64,000 nt of DNA from Homalodisca vitripennis. Its lineage: Eukaryota; Arthropoda; Insecta; Hemiptera; Cicadellidae. Below are positions 36,382 through 45,999 of the stretch, piece after piece. Position numbers and translations under genes: made by a program. Where the stretch lies: NCBI RefSeq assembly GCF_021130785.1, contig NC_060211.1:27389001-27453000 (forward strand), written 5' to 3'. How positions within the stretch are numbered: the stretch's first letter is position 1; each line of letters begins with the position of its first letter. The notes below the pieces were generated by a model that did no database searches, was not told where the DNA came from, and saw only the letters and a list, made by a program, of their open reading frames with translations.

Positions 36382-38203
36382 AAAATATTTTTACCTATTT
36401 TATTTCATTTATGACAGACCAGAGGTTATTTTCCAAATGACCCTCATATTAATGGAAGCTTCTTATGTTCTTAATAACACTATATTTTGTTATGCCACAG
36501 GTCTCAATCATGGGAATGTCCCATATGTGGGAGACTGTCTAATATATTGAGTAAAAGTTCTTCGGGAAAACCAGTTTCTCAGGATGAATCCAACTTTATT
36601 CAGAACGTAGTTTTTAAGGTAAGTTAATTCAAATTTGTTAAATCTTATACAACATGCAATTTTTTTTATTCTATATTACATCAAATTGAAAAATGAGTAT
36701 AGTTTTTATTATTAACTAAAACCTATAAAATTTTTTTTTTTCATTTTGTTCCTGAAGTGTCAACAAACACTAAGATGGTAATACTATATGTGTTATTTGC
36801 AGATAGCATATTTTTTATCTCATTTATATTTCAATTTAGTTAAGACGTTTTTACAAATTTACATGTCATCTAGCATAAGGTTTTCACTTCAAATAAATAA
36901 ATGAAATATAAAATGCCATAAGCCTCAAGATAATGAATTTTTTTATAGTTGCTATTGATCAGGGATGTAAAAAATCAGTAACACTACATTTCAAGATCTG
37001 CAATCTGATCTCTTGTTCAGGTGGATTTTTCTAGTTTGTTCTCGTATAAGAAAAGCCAAATATTCTGAAGGTATTAAACACTTATAGAATGATTTATGTT
37101 CTAGATTTTAATTTTTTTCATTAACTTTCCTTTTTTAATATGTAGATTGAGTAATTGGAACTGCCTACACATAAATAGAATATACAAGGTGTGGCTAGAA
37201 AATAACCGGACTGAAAACAACTTTTACTTACAGATATTTACTATTTGATGTTATCCCCTTCATTGTACTTCCTCCTCGATCTCTGCACTGCTCCATTCGA
37301 ATTTGCCACACACATGACCCCCCCCCCCCCCCCCCAATCAAATAGCAGACAGCCTTATTGCATTCATTCTTTGGCTCCTAGAAAAGTTTAATTACATTTT
37401 ACTATAAAAGAAGACAAATATTTCAAACTATTCACAACACTACCACACGATGAAGAATGATAACGAGATACGTAGTAGAATCGCATTCATGAAAACCGAG
37501 AAAGCAGTAATACACACCACAAAATGTTTGGTTATGGCTCTGTAGGAGACTCAGAAGTGATGAGCAGGTGGTCGGAGTTAGACAAAGGACGCTCCCCTCC
37601 CCCTTCCGCAGAGTGAAGATCGTTTATAAATACTTTCTTGGCAACCACGATAAGCACGGAACGTGCACCGGGCATTTTGAAGGCCTTTTGTGAACTTAAA
37701 AACTCTTCAGAAGACATAATCTATAATATCGGATATAATATTTGATGTATTGGTCAAAGTCTACCATTCTAATATATCCGTTTATGGCGTGGAAATGGTT
37801 AATTTAACCCAATCACCTTCTTCGAACGGACCAACTAAATTCAAATTAGCCATCAATGTTATTGAAATCAATTACTATACAACAACACTAGGATATACAT
37901 GGTATTTTTCCATCAACAATCATCCCAAGTTCAAGAAAACTGGATAGTATCATCCTGGAAAACTAAAGCAGAGATTATCTTTGTTACAGGCAGAGGAACA
38001 GACCAGTGAAGGGAGCAGTGAAGTGGATGGTGAACCTCAAAACCTAGAAAATGGGAGAAACACAATAGGGAAATGAGACAGATATGGCCCAAGAAAACCA
38101 ACCATCTGGCTCCTCTGTCTTTGACTCCTTAAGCAACATTTTAATTGGGCTGATTATGGCAGTAATAGGGTTCATAGTGTACAGAAGGATCTTCCTCTTA
38201 TAA
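33944..38203 (+). CDS. UBE2J1: UBE2J1-type ubiquitin-conjugating enzyme E2 (Ubc6-like), partial gene
   Basis: Exons at 33944-34149, 34898-35088, 36501-36618 and 37990-38203 join in phase. UBE2J1 enzymes are ER-membrane E2s of ER-associated degradation, passing ubiquitin from E1 to substrates with E3s such as HRD1. Visible here: the start of the UBC fold (V-K-R-L-M-R-E-A), E-W-H-F-T-V-Q-G-P-P, the P-M-K-P-P block, the noncanonical active site K-K-I-C-L-S-I-S-G-H-H-P-E-T-W with Cys at 34931, and L-A-L-I-A-F-M-P. A Ser/Asp-rich linker leads to a hydrophobic tail anchor ending R-R-I-F-L-L. The first coding exon (about 10 residues) is not found. The last exon needs one base skipped near 38068-38073 to reach the anchor. 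The linker is shorter than in human UBE2J1. Confidence 0.9.
34898..35088 (+). CDS. UBE2J1: UBE2J1 exon b (catalytic)
   Basis: The acceptor is CCACAG before 34898 and the donor is GTGTTA at 35089. It carries P-N-G-R-F-E, the catalytic Cys codon at 34931-34933, and I-D-Y-P-P-E-E-R near the end. It leaves two bases (AG) that join G at 36501 to form Arg. Confidence 0.95.
35281..36103. repeat. 75-bp minisatellite, 11 units
   Basis: Units start at 35281, 35356, 35431, 35506, 35581, 35656, 35731, 35806, 35881, 35952 and 36028. The period is 75 except for a 4-base deletion in unit 9 and an extra T in unit 10. Each begins CAGATGTAGTGCCGT. Because 75 is a multiple of three, one plus-strand frame stays open for 224 codons (25-residue Cys-containing repeat). 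It lies wholly in the intron between UBE2J1 exons b and c, so I read it as non-coding. Units 6-9 form an alternating two-unit pattern. Confidence 0.95.
36343..36379. repeat. (TA)n microsatellite
   Basis: About 37 bases of pure TA in the UBE2J1 intron. Confidence 0.9.
36501..36618 (+). CDS. UBE2J1: UBE2J1 exon c (linker)
   Basis: The acceptor is TGCCACAG before 36501 and the donor is GTAAGT at 36619, both strong. After completing Arg it encodes S-Q-S-W-E-C-P-I-C-G, aligning with the S-Q-D-F-C-C-E-x-C-G region that follows the UBC fold in UBE2J1, then a Ser-rich linker ending V-V-F-K in phase 0. Confidence 0.9.
36985..37022. repeat. Fragment of the stem-GAAAC inverted-repeat family
   Basis: ATCAGTAACACTACATTTCA, then AGATCTGCAATCTGATCTC, matches one arm of the palindrome at 2996-3215. 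It breaks off where a 135-bp direct repeat begins at about 37025. Confidence 0.5.
37025..37161. repeat. 135-bp direct repeat, copy 1
   Basis: Starts TTTTTCTAGTTTGTTCTCG and ends GATTGAGTAATTGGAA. The copy at 38449-38581 differs at only a handful of sites. The two copies bracket the last UBE2J1 exon. Confidence 0.9.
37184..37395 (-). mobile_element. mariner 3' fragment in a UBE2J1 intron
   Basis: ACAAGGTGTGGCTAGAAAATAACCGG-like DNA at 37188-37211 is a mariner terminal inverted repeat. On the minus strand, 37325-37225 encodes the end of a mariner transposase (Q-C-R-D-R-G-G, then E-G-stop-like decay). A 17-base C run at 37318-37336 interrupts it. Only one end is present. Confidence 0.6.
37990..38203 (+). 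CDS. UBE2J1: UBE2J1 last exon, tail anchor, with apparent +1 frame change
   Basis: The acceptor is TTACAG before 37990. In phase it reads A-E-E-Q-T-S-E-G-S-S-E-V-D-G and meets TGA at 38074. Moving on by one base within the GGGAAA run (38068-38073) gives N-E-T-D-M-A-Q-E-N-Q and then L-I-G-L-I-M-A-V-I-G-F-I-V-Y-R-R, the expected C-terminal membrane anchor, ending at TAA 38201-38203. Either a consensus error or a real frameshift that would remove ER anchoring. Confidence 0.85.
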
Positions 38204-38448
38204 TACCATTTCTTGTACCTACAGTTAATTATTACTATTACGTCTTTCAGTGAATTCTGCTAAGAGACAGACGTTTCATGTTAATGAGTATTTGTTAATA
38301 AGATAATATTGTTTACCAGATAAAAATTAAATAATGTACAATCGACTTTATTGATGGCCATATCATTAATGCATTTTGAAATTTAGTTTGTTAGTTTCAG
38401 AATATAATGTTGAGTAATATTTTTAGAAGCCTATGTAACCTGCTATTT

Positions 38449-38581
38449 TTCTAGTTTGTTCTCGTATAAGAAAAGCCAAATATTCTGAAGGTATTAAACA
38501 CTTATAGAATGATCTATATTCTAGATTTTAATTTTTTTCATTAACTTTACTTTTTTAATATGTAGATTGAGTAATTGGAAA
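38449..38581. repeat. 135-bp direct repeat, copy 2
   Basis: Nearly identical to 37025-37161, in the same orientation, about 1.42 kb downstream and just after the UBE2J1 stop codon. Confidence 0.9.
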
Positions 38582-38599
38582 ACTGAATTGTGAAAATAG

Positions 38600-40050
38600 T
38601 ATAATGGCCAGTACTATTATACTATATTCCTAGTTAATTTCATTCCATTATACTGCATATTTGTAGTATATGACCCTTTAGGTTCTTTGAGTGTTTGCAT
38701 TTTTATCTACATTACCCATACATATGGGCTACAAATGATCATTGTTTGTTTTAATTTAGAAAAGTTATATGGATTAAAGATAAAATATTTTAATACAGTA
38801 GTTGTTATGGTTTTCAAAATATTTATGTACTCATTTGATTAACATGGCATGGTTAATGAACCATGGTGCTTTTCAGATCTGTGGCTTATTTTGATCAGCA
38901 AGTTTTCAAAGTTACTCTTGAGTTTTTATTAATTAGTAATTCTGATTGTAAACAATATTTTTACCCTTTTTACCATTTACAGAATAGAAATGCCTATTAT
39001 GTAAATATCCAAATTGACAAAGTAAAACTTAACTAAAGAATTTATAACATTTACAGTCACAGATTTTTTAAATGGGATTGTGCCAATAGATATATGCCAT
39101 TCATGAACTTTAAAACCCCAATCTACTGGATAAAGTAAAGATAAACAAGACAATGCTACAGCACTTGAAGAGTTATTTATTTTTATTTTCCCTTCAACCT
39201 TTCTTGCTGAATTTTGCTACAGTTATCAATACCTTGTACAAACAATTATCTATACCTTGTAATACCAAAGTAGAATTTGTTAGTTATTATTAAGTTATAC
39301 AAATATCTATAAGTGATTGCTATACTTAACTCATAAGTTTAATAAAACATTAAGACAAGCAAAGCTTTGTATTAATTAGTAAGAAACTATTGCTAAAATA
39401 TTATTATTATTGATATCATTAAGTTGTTATAATAACAAAGTTATTTAAAAAAAGTTTGTATATATTTATTTATCCCCTCAGCAAAGACTTTCTTAGATGA
39501 AGTAAATGTAAACAGGAATTAAGCTCGTACTGTCAAATTATACACTGGAGTATGCAACCACAAAACTGAAGCACATCCAGAAAGCAAGTGTACTAGAGCT
39601 CTCACGACAGGAGGGTTTTTATTTTCAACATGTTGGCTACACTGCAACAAGACCAGTTCAAGGTCAGTACGTTGACTGTCGATGCAACAATACGTTTCAT
39701 GAAAAATGTCAATCCAATCTCCTGCCAACTGCTACTAATTATAAGTTACAGTTCTCAATGACTTGATATCTATGAAATCATTTTATATCGTAGTATATAA
39801 AGTATCATTATTGATGAGCTATTTAAATGTTTGTAAAAAGACATTTAAAAACGCTCTAATTGATCTTGTGTAAATACCAACTTCTCTATCTCAATTATAG
39901 AACTTATCATAAATTAGTGATCAGTTGCATTTTTATAGTATGAGTTTTTCATACATATTTCATTAAATTTTATCAATTATTATTTGTAATTACTAAGAAG
40001 AATGCTTGAATCGTATTAAAAAAGGGGATTTTTCAAGAAGAGATAGAAAT
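38600..40050. other. Stretch without recognised genes after UBE2J1
   Basis: AT-rich. The first part is probably UBE2J1 3' UTR and flank; an AATAAA at about 39340 is the clearest polyadenylation hexamer I noticed but is far from the stop codon. Nothing else is recognised. Confidence 0.35.
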
Positions 40051-40055
40051 AAAGT

Positions 40056-41094
40056 TTAAACCCTCCAGCTGGTATGAAACGAATTTTCGTCGCCAAAAGG
40101 CCCGTCCTATTTGGCAAGGACGAATATTCGTCGCCAAAGTAGACATGTACAGTTATTGAAATTTTAGGCAATTAAGGTGATATAAATGATTTTTATTTGA
40201 TATATTCTTGAAGAGCATTAACTATAGTACCGATTTACTGTTCTTACTTCGATTATTGTCTTCTTTGTTTACCGTACAACATCGCTCTCTATGAACAGCT
40301 GACGTGTAACTGTAATTAAGTGCCGGGTTTTGTGTTTGAGGTTACGAATCCAATAGTATTTGTGGAAATTGTATTTTATAGTGTTTTAGTGTTGTTATTA
40401 TTGTTTTTTAGTTTTTCTTAGGTTATATTTTTATTGTTCAGTATGGGTGAAAACTTTAGAGACCGATCAAATGATCTTAGAGAGCTCACAGGGCGGGATC
40501 TAGTGACGCTGAGTGAAAAATGAAACTTTGTATATATTGTACATATGTAAATAATGTAATATTAAAATTTATTATTTTGTTTTATCTGTCATACTTATAT
40601 AAGTATAAATGCAGTCATGAGATTATGTTTACCCATGAACAATAATATTTATTTAGAAATCTACGCATTTTTGAAAATAAGTAAATACACGTGCTTTTTC
40701 ATACAAAGCCCTGTAACACATACGTTTTGAGGTAAAAGTTACAATAATTATACAATTTTTGAATCAGGACAAATGAATAATTGAATAAGTTATACATTTA
40801 CAGTTTTGATGTAAAGCTTATTGCTAAGCAGTTACACAACGGAATATTTACAAAAATAATGTCCAAAAAACATTTTTCTTAGATTTTGTAAAAAAAAAAC
40901 AAAAATATGTTTCCATGGAAACAATAAGATATTGTTATTATAATGTTCTCCACATAGTTGTGAATACATTGACATATAATAGTTTATATTTGGACTAACA
41001 GTTATGAAATGTAATACATTATAAGAAACGTCTGCGAGGCTGTTAAAATAGAGCCGCCAGTACAGAGTGACACCATTGCCAGTTCTAGGGTTAA
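40056..41094. mobile_element. piggyBac-like non-autonomous element
   Basis: TTAA at 40056-40059 and 41091-41094 flank ends ACCCTCCAGCTGG and, from the right, CCCTAGAACTGG, which agree as CCCTnnARCTGG. Subterminal GAATTTTCGTCGCC / GAATATTCGTCGCC words repeat at 40080 and 40122. A short plus-strand frame at 40443-40520 (M-G-E-N-F-R-D-R-S-N-D-L) could be the remnant start of the transposase. No DDD core or zinc domain is seen, so it is an internal-deletion derivative. Confidence 0.65.
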
Positions 41095-41499
41095 ATTGTT
41101 CTTTTTTAATAAGCTTTACTTAGATGTGCCACTTGACATATGCTCTCATTAAAAAATTTTCGGCAAGCAGCTGCAATTTTTTGAATTTGAACATTGGTGC
41201 TTTAAGAAAAACAACATAAACGGTCAAATGACATCCGTTCTTGTACATTTTTTCTACATAAAAAATTGACACAAATTTAAATACAAAAGTAACCACGGTA
41301 AAAAAGAAAAACTCAAAATCCCTGCCACTTGGACAAGACTTAAGATGTTAAAAATTTCTGTAGCATATTGTTCAGTGTCTTTAATCTTTCATATCATATA
41401 AAAAGACCACTGCACGACAACATATCTAGTTAGTGATCCACAATAACTCAGGTGACACCAACCTGATTCATTATAACGAATGTTCTAACTTTTCTCATC

Positions 41500-41760
41500 A
41501 TACAAGGTCGTGCAAAAGTCAGTGACCACCTATCTCATTTCTATACAATTTCACCAATTGAAATACAAATGTTGGATCTTTGTAGGTAATAAGACCTATT
41601 TTTGGTGTACACTGGAGAGGGAAGAGGGGGGGTGCACCCCAACTCAACATTTTCAAATGGCAACTTCCACATGTGACACATTCTTGGAAAGGGAATAAAA
41701 CATGAACATTTTGGTGCAAGTCAGAAGTCTCTACCTATCACTGTTCCAGGATCACCGGCC
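41500..41760. repeat. Possible DNA-transposon terminus
   Basis: ACAAGGTCGTGCAAAAGTCA at 41503-41522 followed by GTGACCACC has the look of a Tc1/mariner-type terminal repeat, with a GC-rich GGGTGCACCCC palindrome at 41630-41640. I found no opposite end. Confidence 0.25.
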
Positions 41761-42349
41761 GCTAAATGGCAGAAATTGTGTTTTGTAGAACTACTACATT
41801 TGCAGAAAACTTGGTTTGTGGGAGGTTTTTTTTCTGATCAAGAGACATGTACTAACAGTTGGAGGAATTTAGCTGTGCTCGTAGGGTCCTATACTACCCT
41901 TTCAACAAATAAACGCTATCTGTGTGGTGGGTTGCGTTAACGTGCTAGCCGCTGAGATGAAGGCGCAACAATCTCTTTAACGACTTTAAACTCGCGATTT
42001 CGATTTGCAGATTAGTATTGACAAATACGTTATTTTTAAAAACACATTAAACAACACTATAACAACTGAAAAAACAAGGATAAGTCCTTTTAATGCTATT
42101 ATTTGGTATTCTCTTATTATTTAATTCCACCACAATCAGCACTGTCACAAAACAGACTGATTATAGCGAGTGTGATGAGTTATTTGGGTCAATACGATTC
42201 CTGAAAGGACGGTTTTACCCATGAGTCACAGGAAATGTTTTCGGGACGCAGCGCATAATGCTACCAACCCCGCCACCCCTCCCGCCTATCACCACACACT
42301 CAAGGTCACGTGCGCAGCTAAAGTCCTCAAACTGTACCTGATGTCAGTT

Positions 42350-42860
42350 TTTTTTTTTTTTTTTTTTGTTCTCTTAGGACAAGAAGCTTATAAATTGCAC
42401 TTAGTCCTGTAAGAACCTTTGCGCTGCTTCCGGAGTGACAGGATATTCAGGATGGGTAAGGTTAGGGAGTAGGGGCCGCCTCCTATTGAGATCCATAAGG
42501 AAGAATTAGGGTACTACACCTCAAAGTCATGTCCCCCTGTAAGAAGGGGAGGGCCAGTTCTGAACCAGCCTCTCCAGTCAAAATAGGCAGGGGGTGGCAT
42601 ACCTTTGGTGAGGTTAGCAAGAACCTCTGAGGTTAGGGAACAAACCCCACCAACTCCAAGTCATCTCCCACAGTAGACAAGACCTATCGAATTGCCCATG
42701 AACCCCAGAATCTCGACATTTGTGGTTAGTGATGTGCCGCTCTTGGACATCCATAAGGTTGCCCAGATTGAAGTGACACATCGGTTTTTGCTGTGCCCAG
42801 TGGTGGGTTCAACTGGAAGGTATAAACCAGCCAGAAGTGAACCCTGCTGGGTCAGTTTTT
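42350..42860 (-). mobile_element. Retroposon family with A-rich tail, copy 2
   Basis: Full-length inverted copy of 26090-26612, with its poly(A) tail seen as the T run at 42347-42368. Small indels separate the two copies. Confidence 0.75.
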
Positions 42861-42900
42861 ACAAATTACCAATTTATTTGTAAGACTGCGACATCAAACA

Positions 42901-43001
42901 AACCCCCCCCCCCCCCCACCCCCCCCCCCCCCCACCCCCCCCCCCCCCCACCCCCCCCCCCCCCCACCCCCCCCCCCCCCCACCCCCCCCCCCCCCCACC
43001 C
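42901..43001. repeat. (C15-16 A)n array
   Basis: Runs of 15-17 cytosines separated by single A bases, about six units. The minus strand is thus a series of long G runs with strong quadruplex potential. Length and unit count are likely uncertain in the assembly. Confidence 0.9.
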
Positions 43002-43004
43002 ACC

Positions 43005-43080
43005 TCCTGGACCTGTTCGGATTAACCGAACGTTCGGGGGATTTACACTCGTGTTTCGGATTAGCGGGACTCCCACTGTA
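43005..43080. mobile_element. Tigger/pogo-like transposon terminus
   Basis: Read on the minus strand from 43078, it begins CAGTGGGAGTCCCGCTAATC and continues with a second TTAATCCGAA word, next to a TA dinucleotide. This is the form of Tigger/pogo terminal repeats. The rest of the element is missing, the inner side being the C-tract array. Confidence 0.6.
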
Positions 43081-43822
43081 TGAAGTCTTCCGGTGATAAA
43101 CATGATTTTGATTTTTATTTGATTATATTTAAATACAAAATTATTTTACTTTACTTATTTAAACACAAATGGTGCACTTGGTTACTCAGTTAGAAAAGAG
43201 GGGAATAAAAACAGAAGGTGTAAGAATCAAGAAGTAAACAAGAGAGAAAAATTCTAATAATACACAGGATGATTTTATAGAGATAGAGAGGGCATTGTCT
43301 AGAGGAAATAAAAGTGAGGCAATATCCACCCTCCCTACGTGACGATAACCGATTTGGGAAAGGCAATACCATTAATGTTCAGTTGTAAGTCCTAGGATAG
43401 CTTTGCAAGAGGCTCTGAGCCAATTTAGGTACAAGACATGCTGGGAGAATTGGGATAGGTTGAGAGAGAAACCCAAATACAAGTACATAGGCATGGACTT
43501 TAATTACTGAAATGTAGATTCCTTGACAGTTGGTAGAACCATGTTTATTTGCTGTAAAAGTAGGTAACGAGAAGTGTGTTGAGCACTAGGTGGTGTCCGG
43601 TCTGACTGTATTCAGTTAGCTAAATTTATAACTGACAATGTTCCACTTCAGTGATAGTAGCTAGCCATATCAGCTTTGATCTGTAGATAGTGGCTTTATG
43701 TGGAATCACACTTGAGCACTAGTGTTTTGCTTTGAACAATAGCTGTTCTGGTGAATAATCACTAATTCACTATTATTTTTCATCAAAACTGACACAAAAC
43801 ATCCAGGTATATTTTTCTTCAT

Positions 43823-43913
43823 TTAAACACATCACGTGTGACGTGTCTTCATTTTAAACTAGTAGTGGTGGTGTGGCGGGTCACCGGTGACCACGCTGCA
43901 CGCGATGTGTTAA
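43823..43913. repeat. TTAA-flanked MITE of about 83 bp
   Basis: TTAA at 43823-43826 and 43910-43913 flank inverted ends ACACATCACG and ACACATCGCG. A perfect GGTCACCGGTGACC palindrome sits inside at about 43879-43892. The size and target suggest a piggyBac-type MITE. Confidence 0.5.
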
Positions 43914-44046
43914 AAGATCAAGACTATTATTAGGTTAAACTCAAACCAATAAAAATATTTTTAACTCTGATCAAATAGTAAGTATTTCTTCCCTCCAACA
44001 CATTAATCAGACAGACCTTTTACATTTAAACTGCATTGATACTAGT

Positions 44047-45173
44047 TACGAGGGTTTGTCCATAAATGTAAACCGCCGTTTGGGCGTGGCGCAGATAAGT
44101 AGTGGGGCGGTAGCGCTGGGACCATTCTTCACGTCGGATTGGTGCGCAGGTACCGTTCAAGTAACGCTTCTAGCTCTGTGCAAGGGAGAGCATCGTAGCG
44201 ATCGCGCATTCTTTTGTTAACAACGTAACAAACATGAGGCGCCATGATAGAAAAAATCCCGCCAACGTCGTGAAGTATCGTGGTTGTAATAAGATTTCTG
44301 TGCGTCGAAAAAGTTTACACAGCAGCTGAAAGTCATCGTGGATGAATTGATGTGCGGGTTGTATAGCCCAAAAACATTATGAAGGGAAAAGGTTGTAGTC
44401 CCGTCAATGGGGGGGTTCGTTTTTTAAACAAATGGAAGAATACGAAAACGTTCACGATGATTGAAGGACCCGGGAAATGGGTAGGCTCATCTCTCGTTCA
44501 CAGATGATGACCTTGGTAAACATAAGTGGATGACGAAAATTCGCAAGAAACCAGTTCGCTTCACAATCTCGGAACTTTCGGACTCATTTTCCTGAAACCT
44601 TTTACCTGTTGAAACCGTTTAAAAATGGGCTACGACGAGCGATTCAGAAAAACAAGGGGACGTCATGGTCTTCTGGGACATCTGGTGTTGTGTTTGTCTA
44701 TGACAACAACCCGCCTTTATACAGCTCAAAGGAACAACAGAACTTTTGGAAAAGTTCAAATGGGAACGTTTTTGGACCCCCCCCCTCCTTACAAGCACCG
44801 GACCTGGGCTCTCCAGTGATTTCTATCTTTTTCCCGTACATGAAGAGGTGGCTTTGCATCTCAGAGGTTTGCGAGTGATGAAGAGCTTCAAAACGCTGGT
44901 GGGACAGGTTGGCTTACGTTCTCAGGCGGCAGAAGAAAGATTTTTTTTAAAGAACGGACCCCGAAATTTCTCAAAAATTACTGTTTAAAAGATATGTATA
45001 AAGCCTGGTTAAGTGCTTGAATTTGTATGGGTGTGATATGGTTTTATATAGAAAAGGCTAGAGAAAAAGCTGTAGTATTTTAAACATTTATATAATAAAA
45101 AAACTTTTTGTATCTCAACTGGTTTATTTTTTATCTTCTCAAAACGGAGGTTACTTTGTGGACGACCCTCGTA
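44047..45173 (+). mobile_element. mariner-like element with both ends, dead transposase
   Basis: Inverted ends CGAGGGTTTGTCCATAAATG (from 44049) and, from the other side, CGAGGGTCGTCCACAAAGTA (from 45171) are flanked by TA (44047-44048, 45172-45173). At 1.12 kb it is close to the 1.3 kb of intact mariners. Plus-strand frames show decayed transposase blocks: L-L-E-K-F-K-W-E-R-F at about 44740-44770, Y-K-H-R-T-W-A-L where S-P-D-L-A is expected, then F-A-S-D-E-E-L-Q-N-A at about 44868-44897. Multiple frame changes; no active protein. Confidence 0.85.
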
Positions 45174-45179
45174 GTTTAT

Positions 45180-45755
45180 TGCTGCAGAGTGTGGGTGGCA
45201 AAAAAATTTTTGGTTTTGAAAATGAAGAATTTGGTTATACTGTTAGTAACGCTTATTATTTGTCCGTCCATAGAGCCAATGTTTTAAAATAAAATGTTTC
45301 CCTTTCTACTATTATTGTATAAAAATTCTAAAATTACAAAACTCTTTTATGTTTACAAACACATTTCCGTACAAAAAACTAAAATACAAAGCCAAAAAAA
45401 AAAGACACACTCTATTAAAGTAAACAATTTTTTAGTGTGTATTTAATTTAATTTTTTATTATTATTATTTATTATTTTTTTTCTAATAGTTAATATAATG
45501 TTTTTTTACACAGGGAAAAAAAAAAATTACTCAACATTTCTAAAAATTATTAATTTTAGAATAAAACAACTTTTTTTCTAATACAACCACCATTGCGCTT
45601 TTTCTTTTTTTTAATTATTCCAAACAAAAGTATTTTGGTTCTATGGCTAGATTCTATAGTTCACAACAAAGAATTAAAAAAAAAAAATCAAACTTCATTC
45701 TTATAAGTACATAGGTGTTTAATTTACATGGCACTGTTGTGTTCTGTAAGTAGTT
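45180..45755. other. AT-rich stretch with homopolymers
   Basis: Many A and T runs, no gene or repeat recognised. Confidence 0.4.
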
Positions 45756-45758
45756 TAC

Positions 45759-45838
45759 CTTGTCAATATACTTTATTACAAGCTTTGAAACAATTTCTAA
45801 ATCAAACATCAAATCGCAAATCAAATTGTTTTTATTTG
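45759..45838 (-). CDS. Candidate coiled-coil exon (tentative)
   Basis: On the minus strand an 80-base open segment is bounded by a TTATTGTCCTCAG acceptor and a GTAAAC donor. It reads N-K-N-N-L-I-C-D-L-M-F-D-L-E-I-V-S-K-L-V-I-K-Y-I-D-K, resembling a coiled-coil piece of a TRIM protein. Its entry phase does not follow from the exon at 48289-48372 without another exon or an indel. It could be chance. Confidence 0.25.
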
Positions 45839-45999
45839 CTGAGGACAATAAATACATTCGTGATGGGCAAATACGTCTAATTAAATAATAATATCCTAAC
45901 AATTTCATGTCATTCATACTTTAAATACACACTACAGACATTACAATGTTTAAAAGTCACACCTCTTTCATTTCATCGCCAAATGCAACCCAATTCGAA

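Noticed and set aside
37740..37950. A plus-strand frame with a protein-like look upstream of the last UBE2J1 exon
   Set aside because: No in-phase splice sites link it to UBE2J1 and I recognise no family; kept as unexplained intron sequence.
42837..43103. Pro-rich and Gly-rich frames
   Set aside because: Translations of the C-tract array.
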